Below, in pieces: positions 1 through 8,547 of a stretch of DNA of 34,820 nt. The stretch is from an uncultured Acidimicrobiaceae bacterium. GTDB lineage: Bacteria > Actinomycetota > Acidimicrobiia > Acidimicrobiales > Ilumatobacteraceae. Positions within the stretch are counted from its first letter, which is position 1; every line of letters starts with the position of its first letter. Both the position numbers and the translations under genes were made by a program. The notes under the pieces are model-generated. The model searched no databases and was not told the origin of the DNA. It was given only the letters and a program-made list of their open reading frames with translations. The DNA lies in the NCBI GenBank assembly GCA_903919215.1, contig CAIXHI010000501.1, positions 1 to 34,820 of the forward strand. The letters run 5' to 3'.

Positions 1-1168
1 CCCCCGCCGGATACTCCCCCATCACCTCGGGCAGACCGCGCACCACCGTGGCTCCACGACCGGTGGAGAAACCCTTGCCAGATCCGCGTGGCCCTCGAGT
101 GTTGGCGCTGCCAGCGACCGGGGTGGGGAACATCGCTCCGCCGGGCCGGTCGAGGTTGCCGGTGACGATGTTCATCACATCGATCAGCCACGACGTCGCC
201 GTCCCGAAGGCGGCGCCCGCCACCCCTGCCGTCGTGGTTCCGATACGTCCGTAGATCGAGCCACTCGCCGCGGCTGCCAGATCGCGTGCCAGGCGGCGAG
301 TGTCGTCAGCGTCGATCCCCGTCGCGACTGCCACCGACTCGGGGGTGAACGGCGCGCAGGCCGCCACCACATCGGCGACGCCGGTGAGGTACTGCTCGAC
401 GTGCTCACCCGGCTCGATCAACCCGTCCTGAGCGAGTGCGGTCACCATCGCCGCCAGGAGCAACGGATCGGTACCTGGTCGAATCGCCAGCCACCGATCG
501 GCACCCTCGGCGGTGCGCGTCCGTCGCGGATCGATGACCACCACGGTGCCGCCGCGTGCGCGGATCGCCTCCAGGCGACCGGGGAAGTCGGGTGCGGTGC
601 ACAGGCTGCCATTCGAGGCATACGGGTTGGCACCCATCAACACCAGGAAGTCGGTGCGATCAAGGTCGGGGACGGGCACCGTTGCGGGACTGCCGAACAC
701 GTAGCCGGCCGCAACCTGACGAGGCATTTGGTCGACTGTCGACGCACTGAATCGACGGCGCGTGCCGAGTGCCTGCAGCAGCGATCGGTTGTAGAGCATC
801 GGCGAAAGGTTGTGAGCACAGGGATTCCCCATGTACACCCCGACCGACTCGCGGCCATGCTCACGGAACACCGCAGGAAGGCGGTCGGCAACCACTGCCC
901 AGGCCTCATCCCAGTCGACCTCGACGTGCACGCCGTCACGTTTCACCAGTGGCCGCCGCAGCCGGTCCGGGTCATCGTGCAGTTGGCGCAGCGTGCTGCC
1001 CTTCGGACAGAGAAAGCCCTTGCTGAACACATCGTCGCGGTCGCCGCGGATGCGCACCACGACGTCACCCTTCACAGTGATCTCCAGGCCGCAGCCTGCT
1101 TCGCACAGCGGACACGTGCGGTGTGCGACACGTGTGTCGCCGTCAACATGGTAAGGATCGGTGCCCAT
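1..1168 (-). CDS. molybdopterin-dependent oxidoreductase (formate dehydrogenase/nitrate reductase-like), 3' end truncated by the window edge
   Basis: Not in the ORF track because it runs off the window. My translation from the ATG at 1168 gives MGTDPYHVDGDTRVAHRTCPLCEAGCGLEITVKGDVVVRIRGDRDDVFSKGFLCPKGSTLRQLHDDPDRLRRPLVKRDGVHVEVDWDEAW, i.e. the CxxCxxxC...C [4Fe-4S] motif and LCPKG of the Mo-bisMGD oxidoreductase family. Confidence 0.88.
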   Translation of the reverse strand, partial: MGTDPYHVDGDTRVAHRTCPLCEAGCGLEITVKGDVVVRIRGDRDDVFSKGFLCPKGSTLRQLHDDPDRLRRPLVKRDGVHVEVDWDEAWAVVADRLPAVFREHGRESVGVYMGNPCAHNLSPMLYNRSLLQALGTRRRFSASTVDQMPRQVAAGYVFGSPATVPVPDLDRTDFLVLMGANPYASNGSLCTAPDFPGRLEAIRARGGTVVVIDPRRTRTAEGADRWLAIRPGTDPLLLAAMVTALAQDGLIEPGEHVEQYLTGVADVVAACAPFTPESVAVATGIDADDTRRLARDLAAAASGSIYGRIGTTTAGVAGAAFGTATSWLIDVMNIVTGNLDRPGGAMFPTPVAGSANTRGPRGSGKGFSTGRGATVVRGLPEVMGEYPAG

Positions 1169-1188
1169 GAGGTGGCATCCTCTCATCA

Positions 1189-1860
1189 ATGCAGCGCCTG
1201 TTCCCCCACCCAGCTGACGACATCACATTACTCGAGGCCTATTCCGCCGAACGTCCGGGGAGCGCCGAACGCCCGTGGGTGTCGCTCTGCATGGTGTCCA
1301 GCCTCGACGGTTCCACGGTGGTGGATCACACCTCACGGGGATTGTCGAACCCCACCGATCAGGCACTGTTGCTCGTGCTGCGCTCGTTCGCCGACACGAT
1401 TCTGGTGGGCGCCGCCACCGTCCGCCACGAGAATTACGGACCTCCGAAAGCGGCGCACCAGCGCATCGCCGTCGTCAGCCGCAACGGGGACTTCGATTTC
1501 GACCTGCCGCTGTTCACCTCCGGCAAGGCGATCATCGTGTTGCCCGAGAACGCGCCGGCCGTTCCGGTGCCCTCGGTGCGCGCCGGCACCGACACGGTCG
1601 ACCTCGCGCTCGCCCTCAGCGCACTCGCCCGCGACTTCGGTAGCCGAATCATCCAGGCCGAGGGCGGCGCCACGTTGAACGGCATGCTCGTAGCCGCCGA
1701 CCTTGTCGACGAACTCAACCTCACCATCTCGCCACAGCTCAGCGGCGGCAACGGGTCACGGCTCACTGTTGGCGCACCGGCCTCCGCACAGCGCATGCGA
1801 CTCGCACACGTACTGGAAGACGACGGGTTCCTGTTCACCCGTTATCTGCGGGCACGCTGA
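1189..1860 (+). CDS. pyrimidine reductase family protein (RibD C-terminal / DHFR-like domain)
   Basis: ORF MQRLFPHPADD...VSLCMVSSLDGSTVVDHTSRGLSNPTDQALLLVLRSFADTILVGAATVRHENYGP; SLDG and GAxTVRxExYG motifs of the RibD_C family. Confidence 0.85.
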   Translation: MQRLFPHPADDITLLEAYSAERPGSAERPWVSLCMVSSLDGSTVVDHTSRGLSNPTDQALLLVLRSFADTILVGAATVRHENYGPPKAAHQRIAVVSRNGDFDFDLPLFTSGKAIIVLPENAPAVPVPSVRAGTDTVDLALALSALARDFGSRIIQAEGGATLNGMLVAADLVDELNLTISPQLSGGNGSRLTVGAPASAQRMRLAHVLEDDGFLFTRYLRAR

Positions 1861-1885
1861 GCGTCGCTGCCAAGCGCGTTCTGGG

Positions 1886-2734
1886 TCAGACGTTGGGGAT
1901 CATCTGCATGATCTCCACGACCGCGTCAGCATGCACTCTGGCCTGCTCCGCAGTCAGCGTCGCACCCAGTTCGATGATGAACGACATCGCCTCGGGCACC
2001 TTCTTGCGCACCCACGTGGCCGCCACACCCGTGTACTTCCCGCCGGTGACCGACACGTAATCCAGCCCCGTGAGTTGCGCGTACCGTTGACGCAGCGGCC
2101 CATCGCGCCCGGTGGTTGGACCCACCGTGTGCGCATCCTGGTGATACCAGAGTGTGAGCGTTGGATGGATCTGCAAAGCAAATGCCATGAAGGCCTGCGT
2201 CTCGGGTTCGCTCGCCGGACCACTCCCGCTGTACTGCCATTCACCAGGCCGTGCGATAGCCGTCCAGTCATGCGGAAAGTTGCGGTTCAGATCGACCTGG
2301 TTGCCGTTGCCGCGCACGTCGTTGGCCAGGCCATCCGGGTTGATCGCTGGCAGCAGCCACAGGTCGTAACCGTCCGGCAACGCCATGGTGCGCAGGTCAT
2401 CGAGGATCGCCAGCCCATCGTGCTCATTACCGTGGATGACGCCGACCACCAACACCACGATGCCTCCCGGAGTGCCCCGGTGGTACGCGGTGATCGGTCG
2501 CCCTTGGGCCGACGTACCGATCGTCGCTTCGCCGAGTACTCCCGGAATCGTGCTGGTCGTCGTCGCTGCACTCGTGGTCGCGGCCACGGTGGAGGTCGTC
2601 GATGTCGATGTCGTCGATGTCGATGTCGATGTCGTCGAAGTCGATGTCGGCGTCGCCGCGACGCCTCCCGACGTGGTGGTGCTGCACCCAGCGACCAACG
2701 CCACGACCAGCATGACGGAGGCTGCGCGCGTCAC
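1886..2734 (-). CDS. secreted M14-type zinc carboxypeptidase (lipoprotein-like N terminus, Thr/Ser-rich linker)
   Basis: VVALVAGCS lipobox-like signal, TSTSTTSTSTTS linker, then GRPITAYHRG...VVGVIHGNEHDG (HxxE), LLPAINPDGLANDVRGNGNQVDLNRNFP, consistent with M14 carboxypeptidases. Confidence 0.85.
   Translation of the reverse strand: MTRAASVMLVVALVAGCSTTTSGGVAATPTSTSTTSTSTSTTSTSTTSTVAATTSAATTTSTIPGVLGEATIGTSAQGRPITAYHRGTPGGIVVLVVGVIHGNEHDGLAILDDLRTMALPDGYDLWLLPAINPDGLANDVRGNGNQVDLNRNFPHDWTAIARPGEWQYSGSGPASEPETQAFMAFALQIHPTLTLWYHQDAHTVGPTTGRDGPLRQRYAQLTGLDYVSVTGGKYTGVAATWVRKKVPEAMSFIIELGATLTAEQARVHADAVVEIMQMIPNV
2595..2656. repeat. GTCGAT/GTC short-period repeat in the M14 carboxypeptidase linker
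   Basis: gtcgtcgatgtcgatgtcgtcgatgtcgatgtcgatgtcgtcgaagtcgatgtcggcgtcg; encodes the TSTSTTSTSTSTTS linker on the minus strand. Confidence 0.9.
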
Positions 2735-3189
2735 GATTCCTGCAGCTTCTTGAGCAACACCAGCTCCCGCTGGAAGTCGGCGGCAGCGTCGAAGCCTTTG
2801 TACACACTGGCAAAGCGCAGATAGGCGACCTCGTCGAGCCGCCGCAGACGATCGAGCACCTCGACGCCAATCAGTTGTGCCGGAACTTCCGGACCCTGCA
2901 GGCGCACTTCGTCCTCGACGGCCTCTCCGAGGTGATCGATCTGCTCCGTCGTCACCGGGCGGCCCTTACACGCGGCAGTCACCCCGGCGACGAGTTTGCT
3001 GCGGTCGAACGGCTCGCGCTGCCCGTTGCTCTTCACGACAGTGAGCGGCACCTCTTCGGCGCGTTCGTAGGTGGTGAAGCGATGGGTGCAGGCCACGCAC
3101 GACCGTCGCCGACGAATGGTGGTTCCCTCTTCGGCCTCGCGCGAATCGATCACTTTTGTGTCGTCCGCCAAACATTTCGGGCACCGCAT
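2731..3189 (-). CDS. nrdR: transcriptional repressor NrdR
   Basis: MRCPKCLADDTKVIDSREAEEGTTIRRRRSCVACTHRFTTYERAEEVPLTVVKSNGQREPFDRSKL: NrdR zinc ribbon and ATP-cone; overlaps the next gene by 4 bp. Confidence 0.97.
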   Translation of the reverse strand: MRCPKCLADDTKVIDSREAEEGTTIRRRRSCVACTHRFTTYERAEEVPLTVVKSNGQREPFDRSKLVAGVTAACKGRPVTTEQIDHLGEAVEDEVRLQGPEVPAQLIGVEVLDRLRRLDEVAYLRFASVYKGFDAAADFQRELVLLKKLQES

Positions 3190-3234
3190 GGCCAGTCACG
3201 CTACAGCGCGAGCGGCGCAGCATCCCGTCGAGCA

Positions 3235-3624
3235 TCACGGCAACGTGATCGCTTGGCCGATCTGAACGGAGGAACCGTGGTTGACCGACATGAGCGCATC
3301 GAGGTAATCGGCCTGGGAGTACTGATCGTGGAACCGCTGCGCAATGGACCACAGCGTGTCGCCGGACTGCGCCACGTACACGTGCGCGGCGTGTGCCGGG
3401 CGAACCGTGGAGGCGGAGGCAGGATCGCCCCCACGGTTCGCCAGGACGCTGCCGGCGCCGAGCCATACGACGACGACGATGGTGACGAGCACCAACGACA
3501 CCAGGAGGCGTCGGCGCACGAAGAGCTCCACGCTCGGGCGGCCGGCGGCCATCCGCGGCGGAACGACCACCGTGTACGGAACGACCACCGTGTACGGAGC
3601 GAGATTTGCTGCCGTGGTTGCCAT
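3235..3624 (-). CDS. membrane-anchored LysM-domain protein divergent from lexA (candidate SOS-induced cell-division regulator)
   Basis: 129 aa; TM segment LLVSLVLVTIVVVVWLGAG followed by YVAQSGDTLWSIAQRFH (LysM). Position next to lexA matches mycobacterial Rv2719c and Bacillus yneA. Confidence 0.85.
   Translation of the reverse strand: MATTAANLAPYTVVVPYTVVVPPRMAAGRPSVELFVRRRLLVSLVLVTIVVVVWLGAGSVLANRGGDPASASTVRPAHAAHVYVAQSGDTLWSIAQRFHDQYSQADYLDALMSVNHGSSVQIGQAITLP
3560..3595. repeat. perfect 2 x 18-bp tandem duplication in the LysM gene 5' region
   Basis: GGAACGACCACCGTGTAC twice in a row, encoding YTVVVPYTVVVP on the minus strand. Confidence 0.95.
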
Positions 3625-3681
3625 GGTGTCGATGTCCTTCCGGTGCCTGAGGGCCCAAGTGTGGGTGGAGCGCCGTCCGAC

Positions 3682-3801
3682 CGAACAGGTGTTGGTCGAA
3701 CAACTGTTCGCAGTCTGGCCGAACAGCCGTTCGATGTCAACCTCTGGGCGAACATTTGTTGCACGAACGGGTGTTTGACCGATTCCCCGAACGCGTGTAC
3801 G
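3682..3801. promoter_or_regulatory. cluster of six LexA (SOS) box-like operators between the LysM gene and lexA
   Basis: Consensus CGAAC-N4-GTTCG: 3682 CGAACAGGTGTTGG (9/10), 3697 CGAACAACTGTTCG (10/10), 3720 CGAACAGCCGTTCG (10/10), 3749 CGAACATTTGTTGC (8/10), 3764 CGAACGGGTGTTTG (9/10), 3788 CGAACGCGTGTACG (9/10). Confidence 0.85.
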
Positions 3802-3809
3802 CTGCGCCC

Positions 3810-4439
3810 ATGGCCGAAAAGCTCACCGACCGCCAACGCGGCATCCTCGACATGATCGAAACCAGCATGCGCGAGCGGGGCTATCCCCCCAGCGTGCGTG
3901 AAATCGGTGAGGCCGTTGGCCTCACCTCCCCCTCCACAGTGCACAGCCACCTGGCCACACTGCAGCGGCTCGGTTATCTCAAGCGCGACCCAACCAAGCC
4001 GCGTGCCATCGAGGTGCGCTTCGACCCGTCATCGGGTGCCGCCATCGAGCGCCGCCCGGTGCGCCATGTGCCCCTCGTTGGCGATGTTGCCGCTGGCACC
4101 GACGTGCTGGCACAAGAGAACGTCGAGGAGTTGTTCCCCCTGCCGGAGGACTTCACCGGTACCGGCGACTTGTTCATGCTGCGTGTCCGCGGCGACTCGA
4201 TGATCGAGGTCGGCATCATGGACGGCGACTTCGTGGTTGCCCGCGCACAGACCACCGCGGAGAACGGCGAGATCGTCATCGCCGGCATCCCCGGTGAAGA
4301 GGCGACGGTGAAGACCTATCAGCGCAAGGGCCACACGGTCACGCTGATCCCGTCCAACTCGCGGCTCCAGCCGATGGTGTTCACCGACGGCGAAGTGCAG
4401 ATCTTCGGTCGTGTCGTCACCGTGATGCGCCGCCTCTGA
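3810..4439 (+). CDS. lexA: SOS transcriptional repressor LexA
   Basis: MAEKLTDRQRGILDMIETSMRERGYPPSVREIGEAVGLTSPSTVHSHLATLQRLGYLKRDPTKPRAIEV and C-terminal GDSM peptidase motif. The ORF track begins at an upstream TTG (3756); the ATG at 3810 matches the family start. Confidence 0.97.
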   Translation: MAEKLTDRQRGILDMIETSMRERGYPPSVREIGEAVGLTSPSTVHSHLATLQRLGYLKRDPTKPRAIEVRFDPSSGAAIERRPVRHVPLVGDVAAGTDVLAQENVEELFPLPEDFTGTGDLFMLRVRGDSMIEVGIMDGDFVVARAQTTAENGEIVIAGIPGEEATVKTYQRKGHTVTLIPSNSRLQPMVFTDGEVQIFGRVVTVMRRL

Positions 4440-4459
4440 ACCAGAGCGTTCACCACCTG

Positions 4460-5248
4460 CTACTGCTGCGGTGCTCCCCAACCCGGCCCACTGGGTGGGG
4501 CGGGGGGCGCCGACGGCGGTGACGGAGGCGGAGGAGCTGGCGCGAAACCAGGTACCGGCTGGTACCGCGGCACACCAGGCTGTGCGGGCCACGACCCTGC
4601 GGGCGCGGCTGGCTGCCATGCGGGTGCTGGCGCGGCTGTTCCACCGCCAGCGCGACGGCCCAGCAGCAACACCAACAGGCCGAGCACCACACCGGCTGCT
4701 GCGGCGATGATGCCACCGGTCTTCATCATGTTGCTGTCGGCTTGCGGATCGCCACCAACGGCGATGGCAAAGTCAGATGACTCGCTGGCCACCGTCAGTC
4801 GGTACGTACCCGTGCTGTCGATGCGCGCCGTCTGGTAGGCCTCGCCGGCGAAGTCGCCGGCGCTGTACGTCGTGCTGCCGGCATCGGACAGACTGACGTC
4901 GTTCCCGTCCGGATCGGTGAGCGTCAACGCGACCGTCGGCATGTCGCTGCGGTTGTAACTCGAGCCGTTCCCGGCGCAGTCGCCACCGACGTCGCCGACG
5001 TGCCCTTTCGTCTCGATGTAGAACGTGAACTCGGTCGACTTGTCGAACTCGAGCGTGGTGGTGCATCCGGCTGGAGCGCGGGCGAACTTCTTCACCGTCT
5101 CCTCCTCCGTCGACCCACTGAGCCCAATCAGCGCTACGCCGACACCGCCACCGACGACGATCAGCGCGAGGCCGATCATCAGCGAACGCTTGCCCTTGCT
5201 GGGTGGCGGCGCCACGGCGCCCATCGGTGGTTGCGGTTGGTAGGACAT
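4460..5248 (-). CDS. membrane protein of unknown function with Pro/Ala-rich C terminus
   Basis: 262 aa; two TM segments (SLMIGLALIVVGGGVGVALIGL; GGIIAAAAGVVLGLLVLLLG) and a PAPAPPPPSPPSAPPAPPSGPG tail. Start overlaps the upstream aminotransferase stop (ATGA). Confidence 0.75.
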   Translation of the reverse strand: MSYQPQPPMGAVAPPPSKGKRSLMIGLALIVVGGGVGVALIGLSGSTEEETVKKFARAPAGCTTTLEFDKSTEFTFYIETKGHVGDVGGDCAGNGSSYNRSDMPTVALTLTDPDGNDVSLSDAGSTTYSAGDFAGEAYQTARIDSTGTYRLTVASESSDFAIAVGGDPQADSNMMKTGGIIAAAAGVVLGLLVLLLGRRAGGGTAAPAPAWQPAAPAGSWPAQPGVPRYQPVPGFAPAPPPPSPPSAPPAPPSGPGWGAPQQ

Positions 5249-6414
5249 CAGCGCACCCCCAGTCGCGTCGCGACGAGTTCGATTCGGTCGTCAGGTTGTA
5301 CCACGGCGGCGCGCACGTTGTGTGAACCGCCTGCTCCATAGAAGTCGCCGGGGCTGACGATCGCCCCACCGTCACGAGCCAGACGCTCCGCGAATTCCCA
5401 TCCGTCATGGGCGTCGAACCACAAATAGAAGCCGCCAGCGGGAAGCTCGATAGGGAGCCCGGACCACGCCGACAACACGTGCGCCAACCGCTCGAGGCGG
5501 TGGCGATACCGGGCGCGCTGCGCCACCACGTGCTCCTCGTCGCCGAGCGCCACCACACCGGCGGCCTGCGCCGGGCCAGGCACCATCATCCCAACGTGCT
5601 TGCGCACTTCCTTCAAGTAGTGCACCAACTCTGCGTCGCCGGCATAGAACCCAACTCTCACACCGGCCAGGTTGGAGCGTTTCGATAACGAATGCACAGC
5701 AACCACGCCGTCGAGGCCGGAGTGCAGGATGGTGCTCGGCGGAGCGTCCCAGGTGAAGTCGATGTAGCACTCATCGCTGAACACCGGCACGTCACGCGCC
5801 CGACCCCATGCGGCCGCAGCCGCGAGGTCGGTGAGTGCCCCGGTGGGATTCGACGGACTGTTGACCCACAGCATCAGCGCGCGAGCGGCGTCGGACGGGT
5901 CGATTGCGGACAGATCGAGGCCGCCATCGGCAGCCGCTGGCACCGGCACAGCGCGGCACCCGGCGAGGGTTGCCCCCATCTCGTAGGTCGGGTAGGCAAC
6001 TGCCGGGTAGAGCACCGTGTCGCGCGACGGAGTGCGCAGTTTCAAGAACTGCGGTGTCGTCGCCACGAACTCCTTGGTACCGACGCAGGCGGCCACTTGG
6101 GCCAACGGGACGTCCACCCCAAGACGTCGCTGGAACCACCCGCGGATGGCAGCGCGCAGTGGTTCTCCGCCGATGCTGGCGGGGTACCCACGCTCCGCAT
6201 TGCTGTGTGACAGTGCTTCCACCACTGCCGCCAGCGGAGGATCGCACGGGGTGCCGATGGACAAGTCGACAACACCACCGGGCAGCGCCGCAGCGAGCGG
6301 AATCAGGCGGTCGAGACGGTCGTAGGGGTACGGCGGCGGGACGAAGCCCTGTGGATCCTTCATACGTCCCCCATCCTGCCCGATCAACGAACCCAGCGCC
6401 GACTGCAGCGTCAC
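5248..6414 (-). CDS. dapC: class I/II aminotransferase, probable succinyldiaminopimelate transaminase
   Basis: PYDRLDRLIPLAAALPGGVVDLSIGTPCDPP, NSPSNPTGALTDL, SLSKRSNLAGVRVGFYAGD (PLP-Lys region); DapC-like. Starts at a GTG overlapping the hflX stop. Confidence 0.85.
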   Translation of the reverse strand: MTLQSALGSLIGQDGGRMKDPQGFVPPPYPYDRLDRLIPLAAALPGGVVDLSIGTPCDPPLAAVVEALSHSNAERGYPASIGGEPLRAAIRGWFQRRLGVDVPLAQVAACVGTKEFVATTPQFLKLRTPSRDTVLYPAVAYPTYEMGATLAGCRAVPVPAAADGGLDLSAIDPSDAARALMLWVNSPSNPTGALTDLAAAAAWGRARDVPVFSDECYIDFTWDAPPSTILHSGLDGVVAVHSLSKRSNLAGVRVGFYAGDAELVHYLKEVRKHVGMMVPGPAQAAGVVALGDEEHVVAQRARYRHRLERLAHVLSAWSGLPIELPAGGFYLWFDAHDGWEFAERLARDGGAIVSPGDFYGAGGSHNVRAAVVQPDDRIELVATRLGVR

Positions 6415-7715
6415 TCAGGTAGGACGCGGAACTCCGCCAGACGACCAGCGGAGGCGTCCGAGAGGCGGGCGCGCACGCGCACGCCGTCGGTGTCGTGGAA
6501 CGTGCTGACCACCTCACCCTCACGATGGATCGCGGCCAGCACGTCACCACGTTCGTAGGGCACCACGAGTTCCACTACCGCCGTGATCGCCCGCAGACGG
6601 TCGGCGAGCACCCTCATGAACATGTCGATGTGTTCACCGGTGCGGGCGCTGACGGCGACCGACCCAGGGTGCCGCGCCACGAGGTCGGCGGCGACCTCAG
6701 GAGCCACATCGGCCTTGTTGAACACCAACAGGTCGGGCACCTGGATCGCATCGATCTCGACGAGGACCTCCCGGACCGCAGCAATCTGCCCTTCCGGATC
6801 TGGGGCTGCGCAGTCGACGACATGCACGAGGAAGTCGGCGTTGCTGGCGACCTCAAGAGTGCTCTTGAAGGCCTCGACAAGACCATGCGGCAGGCGGCGC
6901 ACGAACCCCACCGTGTCGGTGAGGAGCACCGGCTCGCCACCGGGCAGCGCAAGTCGGCGGGTGGTCGGGTCGAGTGTGGCGAACAGACGGTCTTCGACCA
7001 GGACGCCGGCCTGCGTCAGTTGGTTCAGCAATGTGGACTTTCCGGCGTTCGTGTAGCCGACGATGGTGACCGCCGCCAGCCCGCTTCGACTTCGGCTCTT
7101 GCGCTGAAGATCGCGAGTGTGCTGCAGCTCGCGCAGGTCGGACTCCAGTTTGCTGATCCGCCGCATGATGCGCCGACGGTCGACTTCCAACTTCGTCTCG
7201 CCGCTACCGAAGCGACTGCCCACACCACCGCGTTGCTGCGACAGCTTGGCGTTTGCTCCGCGGCGCAGACGTGGCAGTCGGTAGCGCAGCAGGGCCAGTT
7301 CGACCTGCGCCTTACCCTCCAACGTGTGTGCGTTCTGCGCGAAGATGTCGAGAATCACGGCCGTGCGGTCGAGCGCTGTGCGACCGAGCAACTTCTCCAG
7401 GTTGTACTGCTGAGCCGGCGCCAGCTCATTGTCGAACACCACTGTGTCGGCGTCGACAGCCAGACACAGGTCGCGTAGCTCCTCGGCCTTGCCCTTGCCG
7501 ATGTACCAGGTGTGGTCGGGCGAATCTCGCCGCTGCATCATCCGGCCGGCCTCATCTGCCCCGGCGGTGTCGATCAGCAACGCCAGTTCGTCCAGGCCCA
7601 TTTCGGTGTCGTTGTCGTTGCGACCCGGCAACGTGACTCCCACGATGACGATTCGCTCGCGCTTGGTGCGCTCGATGAGCGTCGCACCGAGTGCTTCGTT
7701 GTAGGGAGAGTTCAT
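6411..7715 (-). CDS. hflX: GTPase HflX
   Basis: [15 protein letters not shown] G1 motif, [41 protein letters not shown]-like, and N-terminal [56 protein letters not shown] typical of HflX. Confidence 0.97.
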   Translation of the reverse strand: [434 protein letters not shown]

Positions 7716-7736
7716 CGAGTGCGCCTTTGCACCGGG

Positions 7737-8543
7737 TCAGCCGCCAGCCGAACGTGCGACCTCGATGGAGGCGACGAACTGTGCCGGCCCGACGAGTGTC
7801 ACCCGTCCGGCGCTCGGGTGGTGCATCCGCACCTTTGCATCCCCGCCGTCCATGTGCACGAGGATCTCGGGAGTGCCCGCCGGGACCAAACCCCATGTGC
7901 TGGCCGCCCAGGCGCTGGCGCATGCACCCGTACCGCATGCTTCAGTGATCCCAGCGCCACGCTCATGCACCCGCATGGTGATCGCCTCGGGCTCGGGACC
8001 GGCTTCCACGATCTCGAGGTTCACGTAGGGCACTTTGCGGCCGAGCGACTGCAGATCCACTTCGGCAACCGAGTCGACACCGACCACCGAGTGAGGGTTT
8101 CCGAGGCTGAGGTGCTGGACGGGCCGCAGCGGATCGCAACCAAGTTGCTGCCAGTCGGCAGGTTCGTCGATCCCCGTGACCTCGCCCATATCGACGGCAG
8201 CGAAGATGATCGACGGCTCCGCTGTGGCCTCCAGGGTGACGGTGCGCTCACCGGCATCGGTGAGGATTCGCTGCGGGTGCAGATCGCCCCGACGCGATGC
8301 CAGAGCCTGAGCGAAGCAGCGAATGCCGTTGCCACTCATCTCGGCGCGAGACCCGTCGGCGTTGTACAGCACCATCCGGGCGTCGTACCCCTCGTGGGTG
8401 GTGCCCACCAGTAAGCCATCAGCCCCGACTCCGCGCCGGCGATCGCAGAGACGGCGAGCCAGCGCTGGCAGATCTTCGACAGCGGGGTGCCAGACGACAA
8501 GGAAATCGTTACCGAGGCCGTGGTGCTTGGTGAGCGTGAGCAT
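7737..8543 (-). CDS. dapF: diaminopimelate epimerase
   Basis: LTKHHGLGNDFLVV, NADGSRAEMSGNGIRCFA, ERGAGITEACGTGACASA active-site motifs. Confidence 0.97.
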   Translation of the reverse strand: MLTLTKHHGLGNDFLVVWHPAVEDLPALARRLCDRRRGVGADGLLVGTTHEGYDARMVLYNADGSRAEMSGNGIRCFAQALASRRGDLHPQRILTDAGERTVTLEATAEPSIIFAAVDMGEVTGIDEPADWQQLGCDPLRPVQHLSLGNPHSVVGVDSVAEVDLQSLGRKVPYVNLEIVEAGPEPEAITMRVHERGAGITEACGTGACASAWAASTWGLVPAGTPEILVHMDGGDAKVRMHHPSAGRVTLVGPAQFVASIEVARSAGG

Positions 8544-8547
8544 GAGT

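Noticed and set aside
401-1678. 425-aa + strand ORF
   Set aside because: Antisense to the molybdopterin oxidoreductase and out of frame with the RibD-like gene; low-complexity composition typical of spurious ORFs in high-GC DNA.
2595-2656. Possible CRISPR-like repeat array
   Set aside because: 3/6-bp period repeat without spacers, inside a coding linker; no cas genes in the window.
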